DNA from: Thysanoteuthis rhombus
Lineage: Eukaryota; Mollusca; Cephalopoda; Oegopsida; Thysanoteuthidae
DNA length: 64,000 nt
Reading direction: 5' to 3'
Assembly (NCBI GenBank): GCA_963457665.1
Contig: OY735216.1
Location: 47,895,825 to 47,959,824, forward strand
A program made the position numbers and the translations under genes. Of this stretch, positions 47,480 to 59,290 are shown piece by piece. The notes under the pieces are model-generated. The model saw only the letters and a list, made by a program, of their open reading frames with translations, made no database searches and was not told the origin of the DNA. How positions within the stretch are numbered: position 1 is the stretch's first letter; each line of letters begins with the position of its first letter.

Positions 47480-48500
47480 TTAGCAACTAGTTTCAGTCTC
47501 CTGTATCTTCCATGATCCCTGCCTCGAACAACTCAGCTTTATATACTATCATCATCGTTTTTGGAATCTGGGAACTTTTTCAGATATGAATCAATGGTAA
47601 TTGCCTTTTCTTTTTATGCCATTTCGGCTTACAGAAACTGTTTATAAGAACACTCCACTCTTAATATCAGGAACGCATTCTGTTGGTTGCTGTAGCTTCA
47701 CCAACTGCATACAGGCACGTTCACATAACTTCCATTAATCTCTCTTCTTATTCAATCTCTCTAGGGCTTCATCGAAATAGTAATGGAAAAAACTCAAATG
47801 GGGGCTCATGTCAAGATGGACGCCAATACGGTTCGAATTTCAATGGATGCAACTAATGTCGTTTAATAACGATAGCATGTAATTGTACAGAGATGGAGTG
47901 GGGGGAAATGACCACTTCATCTAATTGAAGACTACTTTTGAAATTGGAGGAGGAGTGGGTGGTTAAACGGTCAGCAGCGCTGGAAAATAGACGAACCTAC
48001 TTCAAAACTCTAACAGGGACCATGTGCGTGCACTTTGCAGTAATGTATTCGGAAAAAGGAATTAATCTATCCCTTCTCCTCCTCCCCTATATGTTAAATA
48101 GCAAATCGGAATGTCTACTGGTTCAGCATCGTGAGGGACAGAGTAGGGAGAGTGTTCTCTAAAATGTACGGTTAACGAGGACGTGATGAAGCTTTGACTG
48201 GCCTAGCAAAATGCTCGCGTAGAATAAACCCTGCAAAACCATCAACAGTGCAACGGTATTGTCGATTGACTTTTTTAATAAGCTATTCATAACTGGTGGG
48301 GAGGTAATGATCACTAAGCCTAATTGGAGACTTTTTTTTCAAAAAGGATTAATTACCCTATGACTATTTGATAATAGGATAAGTAGGTTTTAGCTCTATA
48401 AATGATCAATAATTTTTGGATCATCTTTCTACGATAGATTTTCAATGATTCGTTTGTTTATATGCAATCATTTCTATGGAGGGAGATGCAAGGAGCCTGA
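47480..48500 (+). repeat. Repeat B plus tRNA-like SINE module
   Basis: Starts with the repeat B block (47480-47690). A module at 47940-48240 has GTGGTTAAACGGTCAGC (A-box-like, about 47958) and ACTTCAAAACTC (B-box-like, about 47999) roughly 35 bases apart, followed by 'TGTACGGTTAACG' and 'GTGATGAAGCTTTGAC'. Copies of the module are at 54360-54700, 56030-56110 with 56690-56880, and 56960-57240. The box spacing fits a tRNA-derived SINE head, which is inference. Confidence 0.5.
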
Positions 48501-49980
48501 AATAGATAAACAGATAAGATTGATATCTTTTTTAGTTGGTATTTTGTTATAAGTGGCCAAGTACCCTCCAAGCACTGTGATAATTTAGAACGCTATATAC
48601 GAGATCGTCTTTAAAATTTTCAAATTAAACCCTGTATGTGTTTATTCGTAAGAACGTTGTTAGAATTTGGTCACTCTGCTTGTGTGATGCCATGATTGGT
48701 CTCGATTTTGCAAGCATGTAAGATTACTATATTGTGTTTGGTGTCAGTTAGGTGTTGGATTTTTTAACGGTAGTGTTGGCACAATTTTAAGATATTTAAT
48801 CAAAAAATCAAATTAACTTAAGAGAAATAATTGCCATGGTTGTTGCAGATGGGTGGCCTCGAGGCCAGTCCCTGGCCTAACAAGTCTCATAGTTAGGACC
48901 CAACAAGGGCTGGGAACTTTTTGGTAGATGCTGAAAACCTCCATGATGTCAGAGATGCGTAGTTTGTCCCTTTTCATTTTCATAATTAACCACCTCCCAA
49001 ATACGGGTCTGGGGTGCATGGGACATTTTGATTGGATGGCGAGGTCATATGGGAGCAAAGATAATTCTACTCCCGGGGGGTATTTCTAACTCGATGGTTT
49101 TCTGGATCTCCTCTCCGCTCTGAAACGAGGTGTATAGATATATGTCATTTTGCTCGCTTAGGATCAGAAGTCGCTAAGAAGAAGACAAATGCCCAACTTA
49201 GATTGAACCACAAACTTGCAGTTCGAACTTAACTTAAAGGAAAAACCCACCGTTTTCATAAAGCTGCCTTATTCCAGTAGCCATCTTATTATCATTAGCT
49301 ACCTTATCTCTACAGAAATGAATAGCTTGTTGCATTTAAAACAGGCATTTTAAGCCGGAACGGAATATTTGAATCTAAAATTGCACAAAATGAGCTTAGA
49401 ATGTTTTTTGGTGTGAAGTGTACGACTTACGACGTGTCTAGGTGCTACAACTGGTGCCCTGACCAGGATTTTCACCCGTAAAAGTGACCCATAAAAAAGA
49501 CGCCAAGAGGCATTGTTGTATTTGATGCTGTCGGTTGCAGGAACTGAAGAAGAACCAAGGAATAAACTCCAGCAACCAGAGAAGACTGAACCAAAGGAGA
49601 AAAAACTTATGACCAAAGAATGCTGAACAAACAAACAAACCCTAAGTGACCAGAGAGAAATTCTTGTTTGAATCCTAGCGACTGCAGAACCAAACTGCCG
49701 ACTGGAGAGAGCTAAACCAAGGGCCAAACCCCCCATCAACCAAGAGAAGCAGTGACCTAAAACCTCAAAGATGTACCCAGGTTTGAGGCTACCCAGAGAA
49801 CTTCGAAGGCGAACTAAAATCTTTCATCCAATATCTTCCATTCAGAGATCAAGATGAATGAGTGCAATCTATTTTCCGTTGGCTTCAAATATTCCGACAT
49901 GAAGGAAGTTAATATTTGACTTTTATTTTCGATTACACTTTATAACAGTCAGAGCGAGACGTTGTAAATTATATTTGTCC
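48501..49980. other. Intergenic DNA with a GC-richer patch
   Basis: Bases 48815-49075 are GC-richer and hold an 81-codon minus-strand frame without low-complexity content and without a recognised motif. The rest shows no gene or repeat that I can match. Confidence 0.4.
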
Positions 49981-50275
49981 ATCATCATCATCATCATCAT
50001 CGCCCTGTTAGTGTCCGTCGTTGGACATGAACCTTCCCCAAGATTTGCCAGACCTCACTACCATGGGCATTGCGGAGCCAGTACGTCTTGAATTTATCTA
50101 CCTCGTCACGCTATCTGCCGGCTGCAGTCTGGCACATGATCTCTGGGGATCCACGTTGAGAGTCGTGATGTCCAGCCGTTTAACGTTCTTGCAACATGTG
50201 CATGAAAGTTTTCTATTTCCATGATATCTCGGACTCCTGTTTTTTCTCGGATATACTTTGCTGTCTATTCGACTA
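49981..50275 (-). mobile_element. RTE-like LINE, 3' terminal fragment
   Basis: (ATC)n at 49981-50000 is the (GAT)n tail, followed by GTGTCCGTCGTTGGACATGA and 'ACCTTCCCCAAGATTTGCCA'. The fragment covers the last ~90 codons with indels. It is 5' truncated at about 50275. Confidence 0.85.
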
Positions 50276-53219
50276 ATCTTTGATTGTGTAGTATAACCAC
50301 GTGGAGAACGCATTTGCGCGAGGCACAAGGAAATCGATGAAAAGCCCTCATCATAGAAGTATACGTGCAAGTCCGATTAGAAGCTTCTGTGAATTAAATA
50401 GCTTGTTCATTCAGAGGAATAGCCCCCGAAAAATAAAGCTGAAAGCAATATGCAAAAACAAAAGCTAGACAAAAATTTTACGATGGAGAAATGTAGGAAT
50501 TAAAATTCAGACCGAAGTGAAAAAAAAAAGGAGAATTTCCACAACAAATCTCAGGGATGATCATCGTGTATCTAAAACTATTATTGTTCAAAGCTGGTCT
50601 TTTAATCTCTCATCCCACGTGGACACTAACCAGCGAGTTACTTCATTTAGTTCCGCCTACTTTCATCATATGTGGGAATGAGGACGTTAACAGGGTCTTT
50701 TTCCAACTGACGTATTAAAATTCAAATTCTCTGCTACTCACGCTGCCAACATGGCATCGTTGGTTGGCTAGGCGAATCAAAACTCTTCGTAGGGGAGTCT
50801 GCGATAGGCCAACCGACCCCACAACCTATTCCCGCTAAAACTAATGACCCCCTTTATTTGATATGCGAATTCGTGTGTCGCTACAACTTATCAATTAACA
50901 GATACAGCAGATTAAGTACAGAAATTATCCACTAGTCGTATTTATAGAAGCAGAGTTTGTCGGCAAAATCCGAAAGATTTAGTCTAAAAAATCTTTATTT
51001 CGCCATACATATGATAGCATGGCGTGCTTTTCGAAGGTTTATTAAATACAAATCTGAATCCCGACCCAGCATTTGATATTGAAAGCCGAACAACACCTTA
51101 ATTTTAAATATTGAATTTTATTGCAAGCGCTTCCGAAAGAGCTGAACAGTTTATAGAAAATCTTGATATCCCGTTTGATTTGGCAGAAGATGTTTCATTC
51201 GAAACCACATGAATTATTCAGAACTTAATTTCTATCTAAAATAAGAACATGATTGAATGAAAAAATATTCGTGTTGATGAATTAGAAATTCAATTCCCAT
51301 CTCGTTCTTTCAACAATTGAATAATTAAACTTAGCAATTATACTTTTACACCAATTTGTTCAGTACACTATCAAAGTCCTAATTGCATATTTCCGCCAAT
51401 ATTTGACATGAGATAGGTAATATCAAAAAGGTAAATGAAATCCAATATCTTTCATTTAGAAGCCGACCTCTCATCAAGGTCTTCCATTGATTTTGACAGT
51501 CTGTTCGAGGGGTTATTTTTTTTTAACAATGTCTTTGAAAATATGCGTCACAAAAGTACAATAATTAGAAAATGACGTCGCCTAAACTTTATCTTCGGAT
51601 GTTGTATTACGAGATCCCTGACAAAACATTCAAAAAATTTGTAGGATTCATTTTTCATTGGACTTGGATCGCCGTAAGAGGATGTTTTCATGTGTTGGTA
51701 CGACAAACAAATTTGTAATATCCTCACTGAGTTTCCTAGAGATAAGATTCATTTTTTATTTGGCTTTGATGACCAAAAGAAAAGGTGTTGAGACACCCAA
51801 AATTTGGAAAATCCTTACAAGAAATTCCTGAGAGATGATAAGATTTTTTTTCTTTGGCATTTACCGAAAGAGGGAAAGAACGTTGTAGAGACGGAAAGTA
51901 AGGTCCTCTGAAAACGTGAGTAAAAAATTTTCGGAAAATTCTGAGGGTCTTCCGAAACTTCTCTTAAATCTGCCCAGTGAAGTAATTATTCCAGTGGTTA
52001 AGTAAATAAGAAGAAGACGTCGGTCGATTTAGCAATAGTGGTGGAACCATGACATGAAATGAACTGGTCGAAAGAAGGTAGGGATAAACCACAGGATTTT
52101 ATCGGACTTTGGAATCAAAATTAGAATTTAGAAACGTTGAACTAAAAACGGAAATAGTACACAGAAATGTTCATAATCGCCGGGGAAACTTGATGCCACT
52201 TGGCCTTCTTCGAGACCTGTCAGTTAACACTGGTGTTAATGATGATAAATTTAAACTTATATTTTCCAAGATAACCTTAACACTTGCTTTTTTTTTTTTT
52301 TTTTTTTGTAATTCACAATAACTCACCCAAAACTAGTATTAGTTTTACCATTTTTAGTATCTTTTTTTGTAAAAAGGAACCTTCTAACTTTTTACGCATA
52401 AGTAAAGAAGAAAACAATTGAAACAACTCAAGTGACCATATTAGGTAAGGCGAACATTTCATTCTTTTTCCTCTCGATTTTCCTCACACTGTAGCGGCTT
52501 TGCAAAGATGTATCTTGTTGGGATTTTGACATGGGCCATTTTTATATTGGCAATTTTAAATAGCTAAAAACAGCTAGATTTTTACCCTTGTTTGAATTAG
52601 ATATGTTCAAAAAGTTCACACATGTGCATTGTAAATGCGACCTGTAGATAATTTTATTGATCACTTTTGAAATTCAGAATTAAGGTTAAAACAGAGGAAG
52701 TGAAATCTACACGATTACCTCTCGCAATTAAATCTACCCAATAGACATTTTTTTCTGATATCTGATCACTTTTAGCCATATATTTGGCCCATATCACAGT
52801 GGCCAGATGACGTGTTGTTGTGGTTAGAAAAAATTTAATTAGCTTAAATCAAATGTAGAAATGTGGAAGGACAGGGAGTACACTGGTTGGCAAAAAGTGA
52901 GACGCTAATTGGTTCTGACCCATTCTTCCTGTTACTGGGTTGGCTGGGAACACCATCAACTGACTGGAAGTTTTCTGAAGCTGCAGAGGTAGGACCTACA
53001 AAGACTGACCATTCCAATTTGGAATTGGGGCCAGCACAGTAAGACATGAGCAAGTGGAAATATGAAGATGAAATTCCATTAGCAAAATACGAAAAGAGGT
53101 TAGAAATGAAAATTAAAAAGAAAAAGAAAGAAAAGTAGTAGTGTGGAAGAGGATGATAGCTCCTGTCCCTGCCAAGGTGAAGCAAATACTAGAGAACATG
53201 TTCCTCAATCAAAACCGGA
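50276..53219. other. Long intergenic stretch, nothing recognised
   Basis: AT-rich. The only notable tract is a run of 18 T at 52289-52306. The 113-codon minus frame at 52844-53185 has no recognised motif. Confidence 0.45.
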
Positions 53220-54720
53220 AGTCATTCAAGTGAGTTGAGGGGTTGGGGGCGTAACTACATTACTTGAATTGAGACTACTTTCGAAATCGAATTACCTTCC
53301 GACTATACGGCGATTTCAAGCCCAGTGAATAAACGCCAATAAATATTTCGAGCATCCTATTATGATAATTCATTGATTCATTTATTCATACGCAATCATT
53401 TTTATAGAGGGGGGCACATGAAAAAACTGAAGTAGATAGATAGATAGATAGATAGATAGATATCTGCATAGTTAGTATTTTATTTTAACTGACCTAATAT
53501 CCTTATCACTTGCGAAATAATTTATATTCTAAATTACGTGAACGACCTTAACAGTTTAGAATTAAACCCTTGAACGAGTTTGTTTGTCCCAAGGAACGTT
53601 GCCAGAATCTTGTCACTATGTGTGTGTGTATATATAGATGTGATCATACGCTTATTCGAGCCAATTTGTGAGTGGAGGTATCCAATGCTTATTGAGTGAG
53701 ATTCACTCCACTTTTTCGGTTTTACGAGAAAAGGTTGAAAATAGTACACAGCGTTTGTTTTTCAACGCTCCGTTATGAAGCAGAGAGCATCCTCTCCCAA
53801 TTCTACTGTGCCTCTTACCATCCAAACCTCTGACAACTCTGCTTAATATACCATCATCATCATTTTGGGGATGTAGGAAAGCTCAAATAAATGGTAATAG
53901 CTTCTTCTCTTTGCGCCATTTGGGTTTACGAAAGTTTTTTTTTCTTCTCATATTAATGCCCTACTTTCGCATTGCGAAGGAAAACATAAATAGTTCTGTG
54001 AGATAAAATTTGTTACCGATAAGACTTCATGAGCGTTTAACGAAAAGAGAAAATGTAATACTTTTGTGAAGTAGAATGTGCTGTGCATTACGTGACATTA
54101 ACGTAATTGTACAAATAACTCCTATTGAATGCATACTGACACGCCCACATCTGCTATTATATTCTATTCTCATTTAATTTCTTTCGGGCTTCACTGGAAT
54201 TGGAGTGGACGAAAATTGAGAAGTGGCTGATATGAAGAGGGACAGCAATACAATTTGAATTTCGATGGATGCAAGTAATGTCATTTACGTCATTCAACAA
54301 GACCGGGGAGGTAATAACCACTTTACCTGATTGCAAAATACTTTTCGGAACTGGTGTTGCTGGTCAAGTTGTTATTAGTTCGGAAAACGAAATCGACGAG
54401 CCAAGTTCAAATTCCACTTGAAACAATCTGCGAACATTCCGCATGAATGCCTTTGAGGGAAGGCACGAATCCATCTCTTCTTCCCACTAAGCTATGAGTA
54501 CAATCGCAAACCGTGAAATCCAACCCAGTGTTCAGCGCTGTGAGAGGCTAAAAACGGACAGAGTAGCGAACGTGTTTCCCAAAAGATACGGTTAGCGGGG
54601 CTCTGGTGAAGCTTTGATGGGTCAAGTGAGCCGGATGTAGACTTTGGTAAATGCCCACATGATGTAATTCTGTGACACCTGGTACAAACGTCATTCAGCA
54701 GACTCACTGAAAAAAAATGT
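53220..54720 (+). repeat. Repeat B/SINE composite, unit 1
   Basis: In order: 'GAGTTGAGGGGTTGGGGGCG' and a GATA-tract segment (53436-53461), the repeat B block (53700-54000), a block with 'GAAAATTGAGAAGTGGCTGA' (54180-54330), and the SINE-like module (54360-54700). The order repeats at 55290-57500, about 1.65 kb later. A TCTCACTGGAATTCC-free, purely non-coding composition is seen throughout. Confidence 0.6.
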
Positions 54721-54920
54721 AAACTTACTCTAATTTGTTACACTTAAATTTACTAGTTCGTCTCAAAGTTTATTTGCTCGACTAATGTACTTCGATTAGT
54801 CTTCGTAACATTGGCGTATGGCCTAGAATCCAGATGATTCCCCGTCTTTCTTCTAAGGATTTTTTCCATCTCTTTGTCGTCTTCTTTCTTAATGTCGGGT
54901 GCAAAACATCCTTTCACTCA

Positions 54921-54982
54921 CCACACACACACATACACATACACACACACTCACACATATGAGTGTGTGTGTGTGTGTGTGT
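54921..54982. repeat. (CA)n facing (GT)n, palindromic pair
   Basis: CACACA text at 54921-54957 is followed by ATATGAGTGTGTGTG to 54982, so the tract can fold on itself. A (CT)n tract is at 55211-55264. Confidence 0.85.
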
Positions 54983-55289
54983 GAAATTATAAACACTGTT
55001 TAGTTTGCTCTCTTTTCTTTCCTGCTTCCTTTCTCTCTTTTCGTTTTTTTTGTCAAGAATTGATTTTTTTCAGTGAAAGATACGACGCAAAGTGACATTA
55101 AAAAAAGAAACAATATATTTCTCTTTCTCTCTCTTATTATCCACTCCCTGCATATTGAGATAACAGCTTTCCTTCTTTGTTACAAACGCTGCCTATCTCT
55201 CTTTAACCCCCCCTCTCTCTCTCTCTCACTCTCTTTCTCTCTCTCTCAACCCCTCTCTCTCTCTTAATTCCTTACAAACGCTGTTAACT

Positions 55290-56648
55290 TACTCAAATCT
55301 GGTCTTAATATGAAATTTTCCCCCTTTTTAGAACTATCAACCTATGGTGCAGTTAAAAAGATGATAAGCGAAAATAGCACCCAGTGTTTTTCTTATAAAG
55401 AGCCGTAATAAAGCAGCTAGCTCTCTATATATATCTATCTCTACCTCTCTCTGTCCCCCCCCCCACATTCAAGTCTCCTGTGCCTCCTACCATCCCAAAA
55501 TCCAACGACTCTCCATAATATACCATTATTACCATTGTGGGGTCTGGGAAGGCTCAAAAACTTTTCCCCATATAAATTAATGGTAATTGCTTCTCCGCTA
55601 TTCGTCATTTCGGATAACGAAAGGATTTTCAAGAATAAAACTCGACCTCCGGATTGCGTAGGTAAACATGCATAGATCTGTGAGGAGTATTTTGAAGTAA
55701 AACCGAAACCCTTCTGTCAAGTAGAATCTTTACCGCATATTTTCTCGTTTTACAACAATGAAATCATACAAATAATTTCTGTTGGATGCTGTACCTCCAC
55801 TAATGCTTACGTAAACCTCAAAAAATCTACCATTCAGCTCTATTCTCAACCGTTCTTATTGGTCTTCACCGAAATCGGGATACACGAAACTTGAGAAGTG
55901 GCTCATTTCAAGATGGACGCTGATACAGTTCGACTTTCTATGGATGCAAGTAATGCCGAATAAAAAACATCATTCAGTGAGGTGGACGGAGGGAATAACC
56001 ACTTAATCTAATTGGAGATTAGGAGGTGCAGATAGCCAAACGGTTAGCAATCGACGAACCGAGTTTAAACTCCAGTTGGGATAATCCGCACTCACTCAGC
56101 AGTAACGTCTTTGGTTGTAGATGACATGGCTCCACCTGAATCACTTTAAGATGGCAAGCTTTCAGTAAAGCAAGCTCAACCTTTGAGGACAAAGAAATCC
56201 CATTAGTCCTAAAAAGAAGGGCCTACAACTAATGCATCCTCCCAATAGTTACCTATGGGGCTGAAACATGGAACTTAACTAAAAGACTGACACTCAAACT
56301 GAGAACCATGTAACGTGTGCATGAGAGAATCATGCTCAACCTCACATGGAGAGATCGTAAGCACAAAATATAAGAGAAAAGACAGAAGTCTGAGATATCA
56401 AAGAAACAGTTAGAAAACTCAAGTGGCTATGGGCTGGCCATGTTGTAAGAATGTTAGATAATCGCTGGACATCACGACTCACAATGTGGATCGCCAGAGA
56501 TCATATGAGAAACTTTGGCCAGCAAAATACGATGGTGTTATGAACTTGACATGTTCAGAAAGTATTGGCTCTGCAACGCCCATAATAGAGAGATGTGGTG
56601 AATCCAGGGGAAGTTCTATGTCTAACGACGGACGCTAAAAGGATGATA

Positions 56649-56681
<33 letters not shown>

Positions 56682-57500
56682 ATGAATTCATCTCTTCTAC
56701 CAAAGAGGTCCAACTCTTCGTCCAATGCCCAAAGATTCTACAAACATACAGGGTAGAAATTTGACTTCTCGAAAAAGTACGGTTAACGGTTTATAGTGAA
56801 GCTTCGACAGACCTAGCAAGCCGGTAGTGGATTGGAATAAATATCTACGCCTTCGATGTTACAAGAGACAAGATGATTTACTTCTTTTAACAAGCCATTC
56901 AGCTTAGGTGGGATAATGACTACTCCATTTAATTGAGGACTACTTATGAAATTTGAGGCGTGGAGTAGTTAGCAGTACGGAAAACGGAATCAACGAATCA
57001 AGTTCAATCTCTGACTGACACAAGGTGTGTTCTCTTGGTACCAATGCCCTTGGGGGGAAGGTATTAACCATTTTTTTCTGTTACTCCTCAGCTATGGGTA
57101 AAATACCAAACCTGCAAGGTCTAATCTCCGCCCTTCTCTGTGTGATACTTGAAATGAGCAGAGTAAGGACAGAGTTCCTGAAATGGTACGGTTAACGGGG
57201 TTCAGGTGATACTTTGACGGACTTCACTAGCCGGAAATGGATTATGAAGAATGCTCACGTTGATAAATCTACAATTAGTACTTTCAAATGGATGATTTAC
57301 TTTTGTCTCAACAAGTCATTCAGCAGATGTGTGGGTTGGGGATTTGACCATTTTACCAATTCAGAGACTTCATATGAAAAAGGATTGATAACCCTATGAC
57401 TATTCGGTTATAGGACCGGTGGGTTGTAGCTCTGTATATAAGTATCAATTATTTTTTTCTGTGGTTCATTGTCGTTGATTCGTTTATTCATATATTTTTT
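55290..57500 (+). repeat. Repeat B/SINE composite, unit 2, interrupted
   Basis: Same block order as 53220-54720. A LINE fragment (56142-56682) splits the SINE-like module: the left part ends near 56141 and the right part resumes with 'GAATTCATCTCTTCTACC', matching CACGAATCCATCTCTTC at 54465-54481. A further copy of the module follows at 56960-57240. Confidence 0.6.
56142..56682 (+). mobile_element. RTE-like LINE 3' fragment nested in a SINE-like repeat
   Basis: Frame pieces: ITLRWQAFSKASSTF, 'ILPIVTYGAETWNLTKRL', MLNLTWRDRK, LKWLWAGHVVRM, DNRWTSRLTMW. It ends ACGGACGCTAAAAG and a (GAT)n tail (56641-56682). It is 5' truncated with several stops. Confidence 0.9.
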
Positions 57501-57530
57501 TATAGAGCTAGACGTGGATAAGTATATAGA

Positions 57531-57680
57531 TATGGACAGACCAAGATGGATAAATAGTTATGATCAGACTGAAATAGAAAGATAGACGGATAGACATGAA
57601 CAGGCTGAGATTGATGGATAGATGGATAGATAAGAACAGACTGAGATAGATAGATAGATAGATAGATAGATGAATCGATG
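57531..57680. repeat. 36-bp minisatellite grading into (GATA)n
   Basis: Units near 57531 (partial), 57558, 57594 and 57630 share the pattern ATGAACAG.CTGAGAT and end in GATGGATAG-type text. The last unit dissolves into (GATA)n at 57645-57672. Confidence 0.8.
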
Positions 57681-58200
57681 GATATGAAGAAACATATTGA
57701 TCAAGCAACAAAAGACAAATTGCTCGAGGTGTTCAGAAAAACTCTTTTTTTTCTCTTGCTTTTAGTTAATAATGCTTCCAGCAATATCACAAGACAAGAT
57801 TTGGCATGGAACCGGATAATTAATGTTAGGATATTGGATATATGGAACTCCTATGAGTGGGTGCCATAAAAAAAAAACAGGCAGTGGACTGAGAGAAATG
57901 CTGCAAACAGTTACATGAAAAAATAGGTCACAATAATTCAACTCCATTAGGATTTGTAGGCACCTACAATAATAAGGATAAATAGCATTACTAATTCAAT
58001 TCTTTCTACCTTAGTTCTCATATCTTACAGCAAACGTGTTTTTATCCGGTTATCTCTAGCTTCATAACAAAATTGAGTGCTGCAAAGAGAAAGCCATTTA
58101 ATTTTTTTTTTAAATCAGATTTTTGTATAAGATATTAGGATTGGGTGTCTCTTATTTAAAAGACAAAACCACTAACATCAAACCATGAAAGCCAATTTCC

Positions 58201-58202
<2 letters not shown>
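57681..58202. other. Intergenic DNA, nothing recognised
   Basis: Short weak similarities to 59700-60000 were noticed but are not strong enough to call a repeat. Confidence 0.4.

Positions 58203-58270
<68 letters not shown>
58203..58270. repeat. (TA)n microsatellite
   Basis: About 68 bases of TA. Confidence 0.95.
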
Positions 58271-58273
<3 letters not shown>

Positions 58274-58380
58274 TTCTTATTTGAAATGATCACCCGTCAA
58301 TATTTGGTTAATGCATCACTTGGCTTAGAGAACGTAAATTAGATAATCGATGAAAGGAAACGCAATGCTCTTCCAACTCT

Positions 58381-58586
58381 GGAATAGAGCACTCTGATAG
58401 ACGGGGAATTATGTGTGAATTAATATCATTGCTTAGTTCTGTCCTACTGCTCGTCCAGTTCCACGCAAGACAGGGGTAAAATATGTGCCTCTGAGTCAGA
58501 AGCGAAGTGGTACTGGATGTTGGGTAGTCTATAGCCACACTGAAGACTTGTAATACAACGAAACAGCTGTCCGTGGATGACACAAT

Positions 58587-58588
<2 letters not shown>
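58381..58588 (+). mobile_element. Hammerhead-bearing repeat, copy 2
   Basis: GAATAGAGCACTCTG to the (TA)n at 58589, about 70% identical to 19515-19726, with the hammerhead and its 3' flank best conserved. Upstream, 58372-58396 can fold as TGCTCT..AGAGCA. No ORF is conserved between the copies. Confidence 0.6.
58535..58576 (+). ncRNA. Hammerhead ribozyme-like motif, family 1 copy 2
   Basis: Core box CTGAAGA (58540-58546) fits CUGANGA exactly. Stem I is CCACA/CGTGG (4 of 5 pairs), stem II is CTTGT/ACAAC with loop AAT (outer C-C mismatch), GAAA is at 58560-58563, stem III is the palindromic ACAGCUGU, and the cleavage triplet GUC is at 58569-58571. Its defects differ from those of copy 1, so the family ancestor probably had an intact core. 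Confidence 0.7.

Positions 58589-58620
<32 letters not shown>
58589..58620. repeat. (TA)n between two converging hammerhead elements
   Basis: About 32 bases of TA. The left neighbour is the plus-strand hammerhead element, and the right neighbour is a minus-strand one. Confidence 0.9.
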
Positions 58621-58624
<4 letters not shown>

Positions 58625-59230
58625 TGACCAATACAGAACGAGACAGACCCAGGAGTAAAAGTATATCAAAACTTTATTGGTTAATCGATGTATTTCATAA
58701 ATGAATTAATTAGTATGCTTTACATGTTTCAGAAGGGCTTCCCATCTTCAGTAGCATGTGTTTGCTTTTTATAGCTCAGAAGGTTTTCGTAGAAAACAAT
58801 TGTAGCATCAGATGTTTTGCGTTGAAAGCTAAAATGGGAATCAAGAATGAGAATTCCTGGCAGGTTATGGTAGTGGATCCAGATTGTTTTATGTTTATGG
58901 AGAAATTTTTGGTGGTTAAGTTGGATATTTCGTTGGAAGTAGTGTTAGCAGTCATGGGTATTTTATTGATTGTGCTGGTGAGAGGGGATGGGCAACCTTA
59001 ACAATCAGTCATGAATATTGGGGAGTTGGGTAATGGTTTAGAGTTTCCCTATTTGGGTACTTGGTAAGTTTGGGTGGAGGTTATCTCTAGTGCTAATCAA
59101 GGAAGAGGGGTAGGGCTTAGAGTCCTTGTTAAATAATTGAGTATCAGTTGGGACATGTATGTTGTGTATCCTTAATGGTCATTGTAGATATTCTGAAAAG
59201 TCAAATGCCTTTGAGTTGTACAAGTAAAAT
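58621..59230 (-). mobile_element. Probable Penelope-like 3' region, minus strand
   Basis: The element would run from about 59230 down to the (TA)n at 58620. It has a hammerhead-like motif (58716-58757) about 95 bases before its end. The minus strand is C-rich and G-poor upstream, similar in texture to the segment at 60960-61440. No RT or GIY-YIG domain was recognised, so the class is inferred from the ribozyme and its position only. Confidence 0.35.
58716..58757 (-). ncRNA. Hammerhead ribozyme-like motif, family 2
   Basis: Minus strand: ATGCTA, core CTGAAGA (58751-58745), a weak stem II, GAAA (58730-58727), palindromic stem III ACATGT, A17, then AAGCAT. Stem I pairs ATGCT with AGCAT next to an A-A mismatch. 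Stem II is poor, so this call is less secure than the others. Confidence 0.45.
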
Positions 59231-59233
59231 TGA

Positions 59234-59273
<40 letters not shown>

Positions 59274-59290
59274 ACATATATATATATATA
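59231..59290. repeat. (CA)n(TA)n microsatellite
   Basis: CA from about 59235 to 59275, then TA to 59290. Confidence 0.95.
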
